In this document: in pieces, positions 23,401 to 34,641 of the stretch
How positions within the stretch are numbered: the first letter of the stretch is position 1
Layout of the letters: each line of letters begins with the position of its first letter
The notes under the pieces: generated by a model
The model's input: only the letters and a program-made list of their open reading frames with translations
Database searches by the model: none
What the model was told of the DNA's origin: nothing
Program-made: the position numbers and the translations under genes
Source of the DNA: Sphaeroforma arctica JP610
Lineage: Eukaryota > Opisthokonta > Ichthyosporea > Ichthyophonida
DNA length: 37,249 nt
NCBI RefSeq assembly: GCF_001186125.1
Contig: NW_014040072.1
Span: 1 to 37,249, forward strand
Direction: 5' to 3'

Positions 23401-23520
23401 TATAATATAGCGGTTGACAAACTTAATCAACGCTCGAGAGTCGGTTGAGAAACTCAACCAGCACTCGGGAGTCGGGTATGTATTAACGCAACTTTCGGGA
23501 GCGAGTTAAGCCACTTGATT
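17480..23520 (-). mobile_element. Ty1/copia LTR retrotransposon (broken fossil)
   Basis: Read on the minus strand, the parts come in Copia order: gag-like region (about 22.2-22.95 kb), GAG-pre-integrase with WHNKLAHPS and integrase core with FVDIIGPF (about 21.2-21.9 kb), reverse transcriptase (about 19.2-20.0 kb, starting EPKTFKGIYEIP), then RNase H (about 18.55-19.15 kb, with VGQLRYLADQTR, STSTAEAK and SRRTKHFDL). A purine-rich tract on the minus strand at about 17612-17626 resembles a polypurine tract. Sequences near 17505-17540 and 23487-23522 agree at about 30 of 35 positions and look like remains of the two LTRs, but clean ends and target-site duplications are not visible. Many breaks lie throughout, so the copy is old and cannot be active. 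Confidence 0.85.
19949..20526 (-). repeat. 296-bp tandem duplication inside the Copia element
   Basis: The block 19949-20228 is repeated at 20245-20526, with a period of about 296-298 bp and roughly 10-15% divergence judged by eye. It lies in the linker between integrase and reverse transcriptase and has no flanking terminal repeats of its own. Confidence 0.85.
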
Positions 23521-23524
23521 AACT

Positions 23525-26240
23525 AAAGAAGTGCAAGTGTGTGTGGATGACAGTCATTGCAAGTCTCAAAGAAGGAAAACAGGGCAAGACAGTACGTAAA
23601 GTATCTAAACGGTTGAATGGAGCAAACTTCCGACTCAACCACAACAAATGTGCCTTCACGGTCAAAGTGGACAACATTCTAGGGGTGGGAGTCGCCACAC
23701 AAGGACTCAAAGCTGATCCCGAAAAACAGAAAATAATGATGGACTGGCAACTACCCAGAACAAAAAGAGATCTGCAAAGAGCGGGGGAACTCTCAAACTA
23801 TACGCGTGGCCATGTCCCCAACTTATGCTCACACAACTAAACACTTCTGCAACCTAATGAAAGGTGAAAGGAACCAAAACATATCTATGTTATGAACACC
23901 GGAATTTAATAAGAAGTGGGAAGAACTCAAAGAAACCATCGTGTATTCGGCGACACTAGCATACCCAGTTGATGGGGTGTCGTCTCAAATCATGAACGAT
24001 GCTAGTGACAACGGCATATGATCTTTATTCCAGATCATAGATGGTGTCAGAAAATATATTCTCTACTTCTCTAAAGGCCTGAACCCAGCCCAAGAATGCT
24101 ATGGCACACACACTAACGAACTACTAGCACTGGTATACAGTCTGGAACAATACGCCGAATACATCAAACGAGTGGACATAACACTATGGAGAGATCATAA
24201 AGCGCTCACGCAAATGAACATTACAAAATATCCCACCGCCATTCCTCCATCATCCATGTCCCATGCAGGGACAACCATATGATAGGAATGACACATTCAA
24301 TACCAAAACGTCGGAGGTATTAAAAGACGCGAACAAAATAACACACAATAGTCAAGAGTACACCGCCTTGGAAACAAGCATGCCCTTAATCATATCAGCT
24401 ATATAATGAATGCTACACGCCAGATCCTACAAAGAAGCTAAAAGGCGGCTTGTAAAATTCACAGTAGAACTATTTGCATCTGCACAAAATGCCCACACAG
24501 ATGAATACTACACAAAGGAACCGAATGCGCTCCTACAGAAGTGGGTGCAGGAAGTAAATGTATGGGCAACCCCGCCGTGGGAACTCATGCCGGATGTCTT
24601 CGACAACGTCATTGAAGAGGCAACCAGCATCACGATTTGTGTTCCATATTACCCAAATACAACGTGGATTCCTAAACTCCTATCTTAGCTAGAAGAAACC
24701 CCGATGCTGGTGGAAACCACGAACAACACGTTCCATAAAGAAGACTCGAAAGCATGTGGCGAGACCTCATGGGGTGTCACATTGGTAGCAAATGTAAGAG
24801 CTATATCTCCTTACTTTGACACAAGACGGGTACAACCCGACATACACGTCTCAGCATCACAAGCAGTAAACACTAGGGATAAATCGAATGAGACCTAATA
24901 CAAGTCACGCGTCCACGCGATCGAGCAATACCACAATCTGGGACAATACACAGCAGATGAAACGGTAAACAAATTGCTAGCAGATAGACACGATTAGCCA
25001 CAAATCCAAAAAAAAAAAAAAAATTTTGTACACAGATACGTTGAAGAATGAGTACTGTGTCTTAAAATAAAATACACAGAAAGTAATTTTATCCCTTACG
25101 ATCAATCACATCCGCATTCCAAGGCGACATAGTACAAGTGAACACCATAGGCCCACTATTGAACTCTAACAGAGGTCACACATATGTGTTAGTGTGGCTA
25201 GATGTAAACTCATCATATGTCATACTCAGACCAATGATGGACAAATCAACAGCACCTGTAGTAAGAACACTGGTACCAATAATGTGTGAACATGAGTTCC
25301 CACAAATTATACAGACAGAACAAGACACTGGACATTTCAATGATATACTCTCAAAAGTCATTAAACAAGCGCTGACACTGCACCTAGTCTCTCGCCCGTA
25401 ACAACCTTAAGTCTTGGGAGCAAACGAGCGATCACATAGAGACCTCTTACCGTTGTTAAGAAAATCTGTTAACTGAGTGTTCTCGACTTCCGTTTCTACA
25501 ACTGGGTCACAGCCTGTGCTGATCAAAACAACATAAATCACCTATAATTAATGTGTACTATGGATGCAGAAAAAACCAACTCGCTGACTACAGCACAGCA
25601 GTGAACGCACCCAGTACAACAGTATCCTGGGAACAGCGACTACAGAATCTAGAACAGGCCACTAGGCCATAACTAGACTAGTGCTGCGCAATATCAAGTG
25701 ATGTGCGCAGCATACGACCGAAAAGAACAATAGAAGTATGTACACCTCCAGGAAGGGGACATTGTCATTGTCCTCTATCAACAAGGTGAAATGAACAAGA
25801 AGACAGCACTCTATGGCGGGCCATAAAAAAATAGTATGCAGGAAGGTCAACGGGTATTTTGTTGGTAACCTAGATGGGACTAAATCCTCGGAAAAATCTA
25901 ACTCGGTAAGTGATAAGCTAATTGGACTCGTAAAAATGGCCAATGATCCAAAAACATGTACTTCCAACAGTCACGTACAACCAACCGAGGACTCAGTTAT
26001 CCTCAATACTCGACCACAGGCCGTCCATCCGAGGTGATGGATCCCAGGGGTACTTACTGCAATGGACAGATGGAGAGCGTACCTGGACGCATGAATCAGA
26101 CATCGCAGATGCTGATGTTCTTACACTATACCGTCAACGCACTCGACGCAAATGAGGGCAATCAAGGCCGACGAAATCAACAGCAATGAGCACTAAAGAA
26201 AGGTCATGGAGCAACAGAAAGCGCACGAGGCGGGGGATAT
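23525..26240 (+). mobile_element. Ty3/gypsy chromovirus-like pol (broken fossil)
   Basis: Parts in plus-strand order: the end of reverse transcriptase (VDD box, NKCAFTVKVDNILGVGV, LKADPEKQK; about 23.53-23.8 kb), RNase H (about 24.0-24.3 kb, YFSKGLNPAQECYGTHTNEL), a segment with VELFAS, WATPPW and PYYPNTTW (about 24.4-24.7 kb), integrase core (about 25.1-25.4 kb, starting NTIGPLLNSNRGHTYV), and a chromodomain-like C-terminus (LLQWTDGERTWTHESDI; about 26.05-26.15 kb). A purine-rich stretch near 26225-26235 may be the polypurine tract. Gag, protease and the start of reverse transcriptase are absent on the left, where the element abuts the Copia LTR-like sequence. There are many breaks; it is a fossil. 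Confidence 0.85.
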
Positions 26241-26990
26241 AAGCAAGTCTCACTGATACCTAGGGACACTCCCCTTGTTCTCACCTTGAAGCATGCTCCG
26301 CCAACATACCAGAGAAATAAGGACCAAAGTCTCGGTTGTAGAGCCACCGTTGAGATGCGTTTTCTTGGGCCAAGTTGATATCAACCGAGAGCACCGGTCA
26401 AGACTGACTCCGATGGGTGTGGTTGAGAATTCCCTTGATAGTACAATTAGTTAATAGGTAATATGTAAGAATAGATAATGGTGACAGGTTTTTCATCTTA
26501 ACCCCTTAAGGGACGAGTTTTTCCCTGTACAGAAAAACCAACCTCTAGATAATCTAGTACTGTAAGATGCCACTTTCTACTCCTACGCAGGCTGAGAACC
26601 ATAAAGTAGGGGGGCTGTAGCATCTAGGGACCAGATTATCACAAAGCCAATCCAAATCCCAAAACCTCAGAATGATAAAATACGGAGTTTTGGGTCCGGT
26701 TCCAAATAATTCTTGATAGTAGGGCCATCAGAAATATTAGCGATAGACTACAGCTGAGAATGTAAATCAAGACTCCGCGTGAGAGAGAAACACTCAAGTA
26801 GAAACCCGAGTCTAGTGAAATAGAAAACATAAATAAAGACTCGGTTCGGTTATCTCAAACTGTGGACTTTTCCTAGCTGAGATATTCGTACTTGAGTAGA
26901 GGTCTATTCCTTCCTTTGGTCGTATCTTTTCAGCTACTCTCTACATTTTACACATGGAGCATATTGTTATCTGACGCTCCGAACAGTTCA
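26241..26990 (+). mobile_element. Possible LTR following the Gypsy pol
   Basis: There is no coding sequence here. The stretch follows the Gypsy purine tract, holds an AATAAA near 26831, and ends with sequence around 26966-26985 (tgttatctgacgctccg) that could be a tRNA primer-binding site. That is the order of LTR then leader. No second copy is available in the window to prove it. Confidence 0.3.
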
Positions 26991-27074
26991 GCGAAATGAT
27001 CTACAGCGAAATGATCTACAGCGAAATGATCTACAGCGAAATGATCTACAGCGAAATGATCTACAGCAAAATGA
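26991..27074 (+). repeat. 15-bp tandem repeat, 5.6 copies
   Basis: The unit gcgaaatgatctaca starts at 26991, 27006, 27021, 27036 and 27051, with a partial sixth copy. Copies are identical. Because 15 is a multiple of three, the plus frame encodes repeated MIYSE and runs on to 27178 (MKPPTFEDVSRAWKVDRTGK...). This may be the start of a gag-like frame of a retroelement or just a repeat. Confidence 0.9.
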
Positions 27075-28824
27075 AACCTCCCACATTCGAAGACGTAAGT
27101 CGAGCTTGGAAAGTCGACAGAACTGGAAAGACTCTACAACTGTATTGGCGACGCATTGCAAACTATTTTTTCCTATGATCGTGTATATTCTTTTGTATCA
27201 TAACTACAGTAATGTAGGAGAAGGTACACAGGAAATTGGCACCATTTGACAACGTGGTGATGAGCAGAGGTACTACATTCTTCTCCGCTTGAGTGCAATA
27301 TTGTCGAAGGTTACAATATGAATAGCACTCTTTATAACTCCGAAAAACTCACTTTCTTGACCGGTATTGTCCACAAGGACTATATCACCCAAATAACTCA
27401 TCATCAGCTGTCTAACACTTGTATGTCATAAAGCTACAAAAGAACTTCGGCCTATGCACGACAGACCGCCATTAAAATCAAAGCCCATTTTTTAAACACT
27501 ACCACGCCTATTGTAACATACATACATTGTAACTTATCATTTTTGAAATAAACGATATTATTCCTACCACGCTTACAACCCTGTAATATGCATTTGCCGC
27601 CTCGACTGACCTCATTTGCCACAAGTGTAAAAGTTATAATCATATTTCACGTATCTGCAGATATCACATTTCCAACTTTAGAGGCCGCAGAGAAAACAGA
27701 GGTTGAAGAGTCATGGAGTCCGTGAAAGATGAATGCAGGTCCGTGACATGATGTGAAGGGTCACTGTGGTGCCCACACCACCCGCACTGATCGCCTATCT
27801 GGTTACAGAACCAACACGTTGGATTCAACAACATACTTGAAAATCAGAGGTATGCAAGTTTTCGTTCTCAAGACTTTCAGCAATATGCTAATTCTTCATA
27901 TGCCACTGATCCAGATATTCAAACAGCTTACTCATTAGTCTGCAAGTAGCATTTAATCACAAAGGTGTCACCGCCAAACATCAGCAAAACGCTAATAGGA
28001 TCCAATCACAATTTTGCCAGATGCAACTACCAACGAACTCCTGTATGATGCGACAGTATTTAGTCAACGCACATGCCAATCAGGTGGGAACAGAACACAA
28101 CCCGTGACCGTCACTTATGAGGGGTTCAGGCAGATAGTGACTGCACGGGAATTCATTTGCGACAAAGTATATACTACCATATGCAAATATGACTCTCGCA
28201 CTCGATTGACCAATCACAACTAATACTACATATATAGACACAATAGTTGCTGATCGAAACTGTATCAAATCTACATTGCGTACCACATTGTACGATCTGG
28301 GAACAACCCAGCTGTATGAAAGCTTTGCGTTTCCGCAGCTAAGTGTGCGCTTGGTATCTGTCAACGGGTATATCTTTGCAGACCCCTGACAGACGCATTA
28401 AACATATAGCAGAAGACGTATCTAATGTATTTTGTCGATTTATTTGAACTCTTGGAATTTTTGTATTTAGCTTATGTCACTTAGCATCGTTTTCTAACAC
28501 ATTCCCGTGATGTACCATCTGGCTTAAAACCACATGACAAAAAGTTCAGGCCATAAAATTTAAAAAATGAGTCATCGTGGAAATATAAGATTTATGTCGT
28601 CGGACATCCAGTTGCGATAGAACACGGCTTCAGGGGACAGCTAATGTATAACACATCGTGACATCCGAGAGCTGTAATTGGGTGCTTTATTGAAAAACTT
28701 ATATCGATCATCGCACGACAATCTGGCTGTGTAAAAATTTATAGATTTACTAATATTTACTATTTATAGGATGATGATAGCAAAATAACTATACAAACAG
28801 CACGCAAGCAGTTTAAGTAAACAG

Positions 28825-29200
28825 CTAGTATTTGACTTACGTAACCGGTAAAGAGCTTCACCAATACATCTGCATTTGTCATCATTGTCAAGTACCTGGT
28901 GGATGGTCGATGACATGACCTAAGAAAATAATGAGTTGGTGTACAGTATAAGAGCTCTGAGTTATCGGACATCATGTTGGAATGAATGATAATTGTCTGT
29001 TCTAAATATATCAACTAGTATTGAACTTTCTCAACCAATACAGAGCTTCTCCAATACAACTGCCTTTGTCATCACTGCCATACAGGTGGTGGACGGTTGT
29101 TGCTATGAGATAGAGTGGTATATGTGCTGGCGTGAATTATGAGAGCTTCGCGCTATCGAACACCTTGTTGGGACGAATATCTCTCAAAATCCGGAATACA
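28825..29200. repeat. 190-bp diverged tandem duplication
   Basis: Copy 1 starts at 28825 and copy 2 at 29015, both with ctagtatt followed by matching blocks such as agagcttc-ccaataca, tttgtcatca and gtggtggacgg/ggtggatgg. Small indels and many substitutions indicate age. Confidence 0.75.
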
Positions 29201-30999
29201 TAAAACGTAAAGGAAATATAGCGCCGATCAAACTATGCAAACTTGGCTATTTGAAGACGTATAGTATTTTTTAATGTAGGGATGCTCTATCATGGACTGT
29301 AATTGGTTATTCTGAAAGTAGTAATTTTCTACTAAATACTAAATATGTAGAAGACAAGGTTTCCGGCAGCAAGTGGAGACTGATTTATAATCAAATACTA
29401 TCAGAGCAAAATATTCCACTGTGAAATTGGACAAGCTTTATCTTTCTGGCCAGCCAACTAGATGTGCGTGTCTATGTCTCAAATGAGTGGAGAATTACCT
29501 AGTGGTTAGGTTCGAGATTCAGCGGAAATCCAGCACCAGCTTGTTGTTTTGATTTTTGAAGACGCCGTGGATGTTTATGATTGAACGATAGATTTGAAGC
29601 ATGGATGCGGCCAATCGATATCGCTTCAATCTGAGTTGTTGATGACCTGAAATAAGTATAGACCGAAGTAGTGAGTGATAGGAGCGGACCTATATAGACA
29701 AAAGTCTCAGTCTTAAAATTCCCATATCAATACCGAGGGCTATAACCAAACTTAATTTCTTTTGATATTTACCCTAATTAGACGGACTTTATATAGATAA
29801 GAAGACGTTTGTTTGCCAGTGAGACAGTATTAATAAGTTATTTACGCTCTATTTCCCATAGTATCCTCGATCACATTTAATTCCTTGATAATGATAGCCC
29901 ATTCCAGTGCCAAGTAATTGAACTTTGCTTTTCTTTCCTTTTCTGTATTCCAGAATATGATATCTTAGTCGGTTGGTGGTGTATTCCCCTTTGTCATTTA
30001 GATTCTGATGTGTGCTCGTTAACGTAGAATGCTAGGCTACATTCACATGCTTGATGCAAAATAATACCGGTACGAAACATACTTTTCTTTGAACAGTGAT
30101 TGCAAATATTTATTACTCACTGACAAAGAAGCCACTAATGACACTCAACTCTACCAAGCTACGTTTTCTTAGATACGGATATAACCGCTGGATGTACAGT
30201 AGCTAATATGAGTTTAAATTATATTTTATATATATACATCGAATCATTGAAAATGATTGTTCTTGTATGTCTGCGTATACAGAGGAAAGTAAATACATAA
30301 GCGTCAGCCAATGTTAGCAAAGAATGTCACCACGTAGAACTGGCTGAGTAAGGTGTATGTACGAATAGAGATAGATAAAGCTATAGAGTATGAATTACAA
30401 ATTACGTGTTCGTATACACTGCTGTATAGAGACTGCTGCGATCAACATTGAATAAATATATAAGTACGTTTCAGTATTATTCAAATTACAAACATTTGTA
30501 TCAATTCGCTATCCCTAGACTGTATAAACAAAGATTGAAGCCGCTTCGAATATCTCAGCCACGTTTATTCAAATATGTACAATTTCGCGGCAAATATACA
30601 ACACCGGTATACTTCCGAAAATTGGTAGGCGAATGACACGTTGTTGGTCGATTTTAGTACTTCGACCGGTACATAAAACCGCCATTCGTCAATTAAGTTT
30701 TCTATCAGGGTAGTCTTTCTACTTTTTGAAATTATAATCAGTGACTGCTGTAAGAATGCAATTTCTACCAATCTGACCATATTCCCAGAGTTGCTAGTAG
30801 CTCCACTCTCAACCAAATTAGTGATGAGTGACACGAGTAAGACTCACGCAAGCTTTATACACCTCCAGCTACAGAACTTTGAGTGTGATTGAATTGACCT
30901 TCGATCCAACTGTTGAAATTACCCAAACTCGTGCAACAAAGAAGGAACCTACATATCTGCTCTATATACATATACTATCAAAAGTCAGGTATACTTATT

Positions 31000-31062
31000 C
31001 TTGAATTCGTATTATATAATATTACTTGAATTCGTACTATATAATACTACTTGAATCCATAC
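31000..31062. repeat. 25-bp tandem repeat, 2.5 copies
   Basis: The units begin cttgaattcgta at 31000 and 31025 and cttgaatccata at 31050, with a tatataat tail. Noncoding. Confidence 0.75.
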
Positions 31063-31392
31063 CAACAATGTGTTGTTTTCCCTTTTGTAAAACCTGCTCA
31101 CTGTCCTACACAAGGTTACTATACAACAAATTCTCAGTGGCTGTGAATTTGTGAATTTGAAGTGGCCTTTTATGATCTACGATAGCGGGTGGGCATGTAA
31201 AATCAAACATATGTACAGCTAGCGGGCACCCTGACGTGGCTCTCAAGATATAACAAAAATATTTTTCTACATTAATATTCCAGTTACAAATTTTCCACCG
31301 TAAGGAGATATTAAATCGCGACAAAAAATATATAAGTTAGTGATACTATTTTCTACATGTTTCGCCGTCATTGGTATACATAAAATCTCACG

Positions 31393-31820
31393 ACATACCC
31401 CGGCTGTGGCGTCATGCTTAGGTAGCTGTTTTTGACATGTTTATCAACAGGTAAAACTTTCCTCCACTGGATACAAAGTGTCTATTAGCGAGCACTGGCA
31501 TATGACGTTCCTGCGAAACGGGCAAATAGCCGTATTTTGCTCAACTTGTAGGCAGCAATACTCCGAATAGTGTACTTAAATCGATGCAGCTCTCCATTGC
31601 CGCTGACAGGATAAGTCAAATAATTAAATACATACCCTGCATGTGGTGTCATTTCAGATATCTGTTCATGAAAAGGTATTTCAACAGATAAAACTTGCCT
31701 CCAATGGGTACAAGGTGCCTATTAGCGAGTACGGCTCTGACATTCCTGCGGAATAATACTATAGTCAAATCGATACAGCTCAATATTGCCGTTAGCAGGA
31801 TAAGTCCAACAATTAAACTT
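31393..31820. repeat. About 237-bp diverged tandem duplication
   Basis: Copy 1 begins acatacccc at 31393 and copy 2 acataccct at 31630. Shared blocks include gtggcgtcat/gtggtgtcat, aaaacttt-cctcca, tattagcgag, attcctgcgg and aggataagtc. Copy 2 is shorter by an internal gap. Confidence 0.75.
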
Positions 31821-32235
31821 GCTAAGGGCCGAATATGCAGCGATAACCTTTGTATACTACAATCCACTTATCTTTATTGATTCTTGCTTTATATTTATAT
31901 GTATTATTTGTAGTCATCAAATCGGTGCAATATGCATGCATGTTGAACCGTAACAAATGACATAGAAAGCTTTCAAGGCGAAGCGGAAGCTAACAGAAAC
32001 GCGAATTGATGGAAAATTGGCATCCATATACTAAAGGGTCAATTCACATACGGGTCGTTGAGAGGTGTACATATAACTCACCTTCACGACTGACAGAAAG
32101 AGTCTGTCGGTAAGAACCTTTACGATTCTTAGCTGACATATGGATGAGTCGAAACACCAAGGAACAGTAGTGAACGTCAGGCAGGTCAATTATGGCCGAT
32201 ACCAATATATTAAAAAAAAATAAAAAATAAACAAT

Positions 32236-32307
32236 TGACCGGTGAAAGGATCGAACTTCCGGCCGTAAGGTTTGGAATCTTACGCTCTACCGCTGAGCTA
32301 ACCAGCC
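32236..32307 (-). tRNA. tRNA-Trp (CCA)
   Basis: The gene folds as a 72-nt intronless cloverleaf: acceptor GGCTGGT/ACCGGTC (two G-U pairs), D arm GCTC/GAGC, anticodon loop TTCCAAA with CCA, T arm GGAAG/CTTTC with loop TTCGATC, discriminator A. A box (TAGCTCAGCGG) and B box (GTTCGATCC) are intact. A T-rich Pol III terminator follows on the minus strand. The anticodon stem has an A31-C39 mismatch, partly offset by a possible G26-C44 pair. A strict five-pair stem would need a nine-base loop, so the Trp call depends on the first folding. It is identical to the copy at 32922. Confidence 0.88.
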
Positions 32308-32921
32308 ATGAAGAGAGATTTAAATGCTAATATATAATGTATAGTTCTGAATTTTAAGTATCGCGCATATATTTATATTTAGTTCTACTGTTGGTGACAA
32401 GAGGTAAATACACGTCTCCAGAAACAGTTGTTCGAAAGTAACCAGACAATAGTCTATTATATTATATGTGTACGGAGTTCTCGCTGGTTGAGAGCTGAGG
32501 TAACTTTGAAAAAAGCCAGACTATACGCGGTGATTTAATCATATCTTCAGCTATTTAGTGTCAGGGCGTCGAATGCGTACATGAAAGATATTCTTGCTTG
32601 TGATGGTGAAAGGTGGTATTTGTTATGAGCTAAATAAATACAAGTACGACAACCTCGTTGCAAGAAATGAATGCACGACATTTTATTTATTTAAAAAGAA
32701 TATAATAGAAACAAACAAACAAAAATAGTGCGGATTAGTTGTTACTTTTAGGAGGCTATGGGTTTAGAGATAAATAAATAGGAAGGGGTGATGGGGCACA
32801 GCCTTCTGAAAATAGAACACTGGGGTTTTTATTAATATTTATAGCTGTCTCAAATATATTTATGAGTAAATATTAAAGTCTTTACAGTCCTATATATCTA
32901 TAAAGATTGAAAATGTTGTAT
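32308..32921. other. Spacer between inverted tRNA genes
   Basis: This is 614 bp of AT-rich sequence without a gene. It is the loop of the inverted repeat formed by the two tRNA genes, and no further homology extends beyond the tRNA bodies. Confidence 0.7.
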
Positions 32922-32993
32922 GGCTGGTTAGCTCAGCGGTAGAGCGTAAGATTCCAAACCTTACGGCCGGAAGTTCGATCCTTTCACCGGTCA
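32922..32993 (+). tRNA. tRNA-Trp (CCA)
   Basis: This is a base-for-base copy of the minus-strand gene at 32236-32307, with the same A31-C39 mismatch and intact A and B boxes. A run of five T at 32996-33000 is a good Pol III terminator. The flanks differ from those of the other copy. Confidence 0.88.
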
Positions 32994-34641
32994 CATTTTT
33001 ATTTCGTATAAATGTTCATCACAATTTCTCCGCAGTATTCATTGTGTTGTCCGGCGTAGGGGGCGATATTCACCTGGTGCCTATGTAACGTGTTGCATAT
33101 ATACAAATTCAACTGTATTTTCTCACACATAGTATATTTGGTTTATTTACACCACTATCACTCGAGCTCGAGGGGTATGTAGATGAGGGGCGAATCATTT
33201 CAGTTATTTGCGGACAAAACAGGTGCTCAAAGTCGACTTAGTATAAATTTTTCTGTTGATAGTTCCTCATCGTTTTAATTATACTGTGCATCGTGACGGA
33301 ATGGTAGGGCAACAATGCTGGCTCAATGTCTGTATGATTGCTTTTGTCGTCGCGGTAGTAGAACAACCGTATAAAGTTGAATCGTTAATGTACCAATTAA
33401 ATAGTTGACAAGTGGCGTCGACGTGTAGATTGTATGCAAACTAGCATAATGGCAAGGATCTTCGCGTACTTGACATGCATGACGTTGCTTCTATTGCATG
33501 AACTCTACACAACAGCCTACAATCTTAAATGAGTTATAGATAAAATCAATAGACAAATAGTGAAGCGAACATGGTAGCATGATGTGTTATGTGATTTCCT
33601 TCTATAACTTGAACTTTAAATCCAACAGATTTCTCAGTCGCACTTTGTGTATTGATTAAGTGAGTTTGATACACTATGACTGTGTATCGTATATGCATTA
33701 TCTGAACAAATTGCGACAATGTATATCGTAAATTCATCTACTCGCGCATGCTGTTTACTTGTACGTGTCCCAACTGGTTTTTTAACACAAGCGAATATCG
33801 TATTCCATGAACTCAAGTTATGTGCATCGTTATGCACAACTACATGCATATGTTCGATTGCACTGAAAGTCTATTTTGCTGTACAGAATTCTAAGAATGC
33901 AACACCTGAAGATTCCATTACTGTGCCAATGATAAGGGCGAGTGCCAAGAATATGTAGCGAAACTCACAACTACGGCTTATACTGGCCTTCACAAAAATA
34001 CCGAACAAATCACCAGACAGAAAACCACTCTGTTTCAAAATTAGTGTCTTTTAGGTATTTGCTATCATTATTTTAGCAGGGTCAACTGTTATGAGTGCCG
34101 TCGTTCCAGATATCTATACTGTGTATATCGGTTGCACTCAGCCTAAGCATCAGAGTACGCTCTCCTTATCGCGTCTGACTTCTCTGCACTGGTACCAATA
34201 ATATGCACTCCTCCTACACAATAACTCCATCACATGATCTCTGACAGCACTTTATGTGCATATCTTATCCACAAAATCCGATAGCTAGGGTGAGGACTCT
34301 CGAGTTGCGTTCGTTGACATACAAAATAAGTAGATTGAATAGATCTACAGACGGTCACCTGTGAGGAGATCATGTCCCATGTTCGCTTCAATAGAATGAT
34401 ATTCTATAACATCGTATGATGACTACCGCAGTTCCATTTTGCGCTAAGGCCTCTTTCCACGGTCCGTTGCACACTTTCAAATCACCTGTTTTCGTTCCGT
34501 GTCAAATCGCATTTGTTGTTTCCCGATATACACCAATCAGAGTGTACGTAAAGCGCTGGCGTGCTTTCCCGTTAAAGCTTATGACTAAGGGAGCTGCATA
34601 AGCGATACTCTAAACTCAAAAGACAAATGTTATTTGCCCGT
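32994..34641. other. Intergenic, no gene seen
   Basis: Only short overlapping open frames are present (for example 33634-33849 minus and 33719-33958 plus, which are antisense to each other). No family motif, RNA gene or repeat was found. Confidence 0.55.

Larger units (their letters stand above)
27179..32235. other. Gene-poor AT-rich region
   Basis: I see no convincing gene on either strand. Open frames are all under about 95 codons, overlap in antisense, and match no family I know (for example 28014-28223 plus, 30565-30834 minus). The region does hold several old tandem duplications, listed separately. It may be degraded transposon sequence, but no terminal repeats or transposase motif are visible. 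Confidence 0.55.

Noticed and set aside
29490-29545. tRNA-derived SINE or tRNA pseudogene (acctagtggttaggttcga)
   Set aside because: It has a B-box-like ggttcga, but A and B boxes are too close and no cloverleaf stems form.
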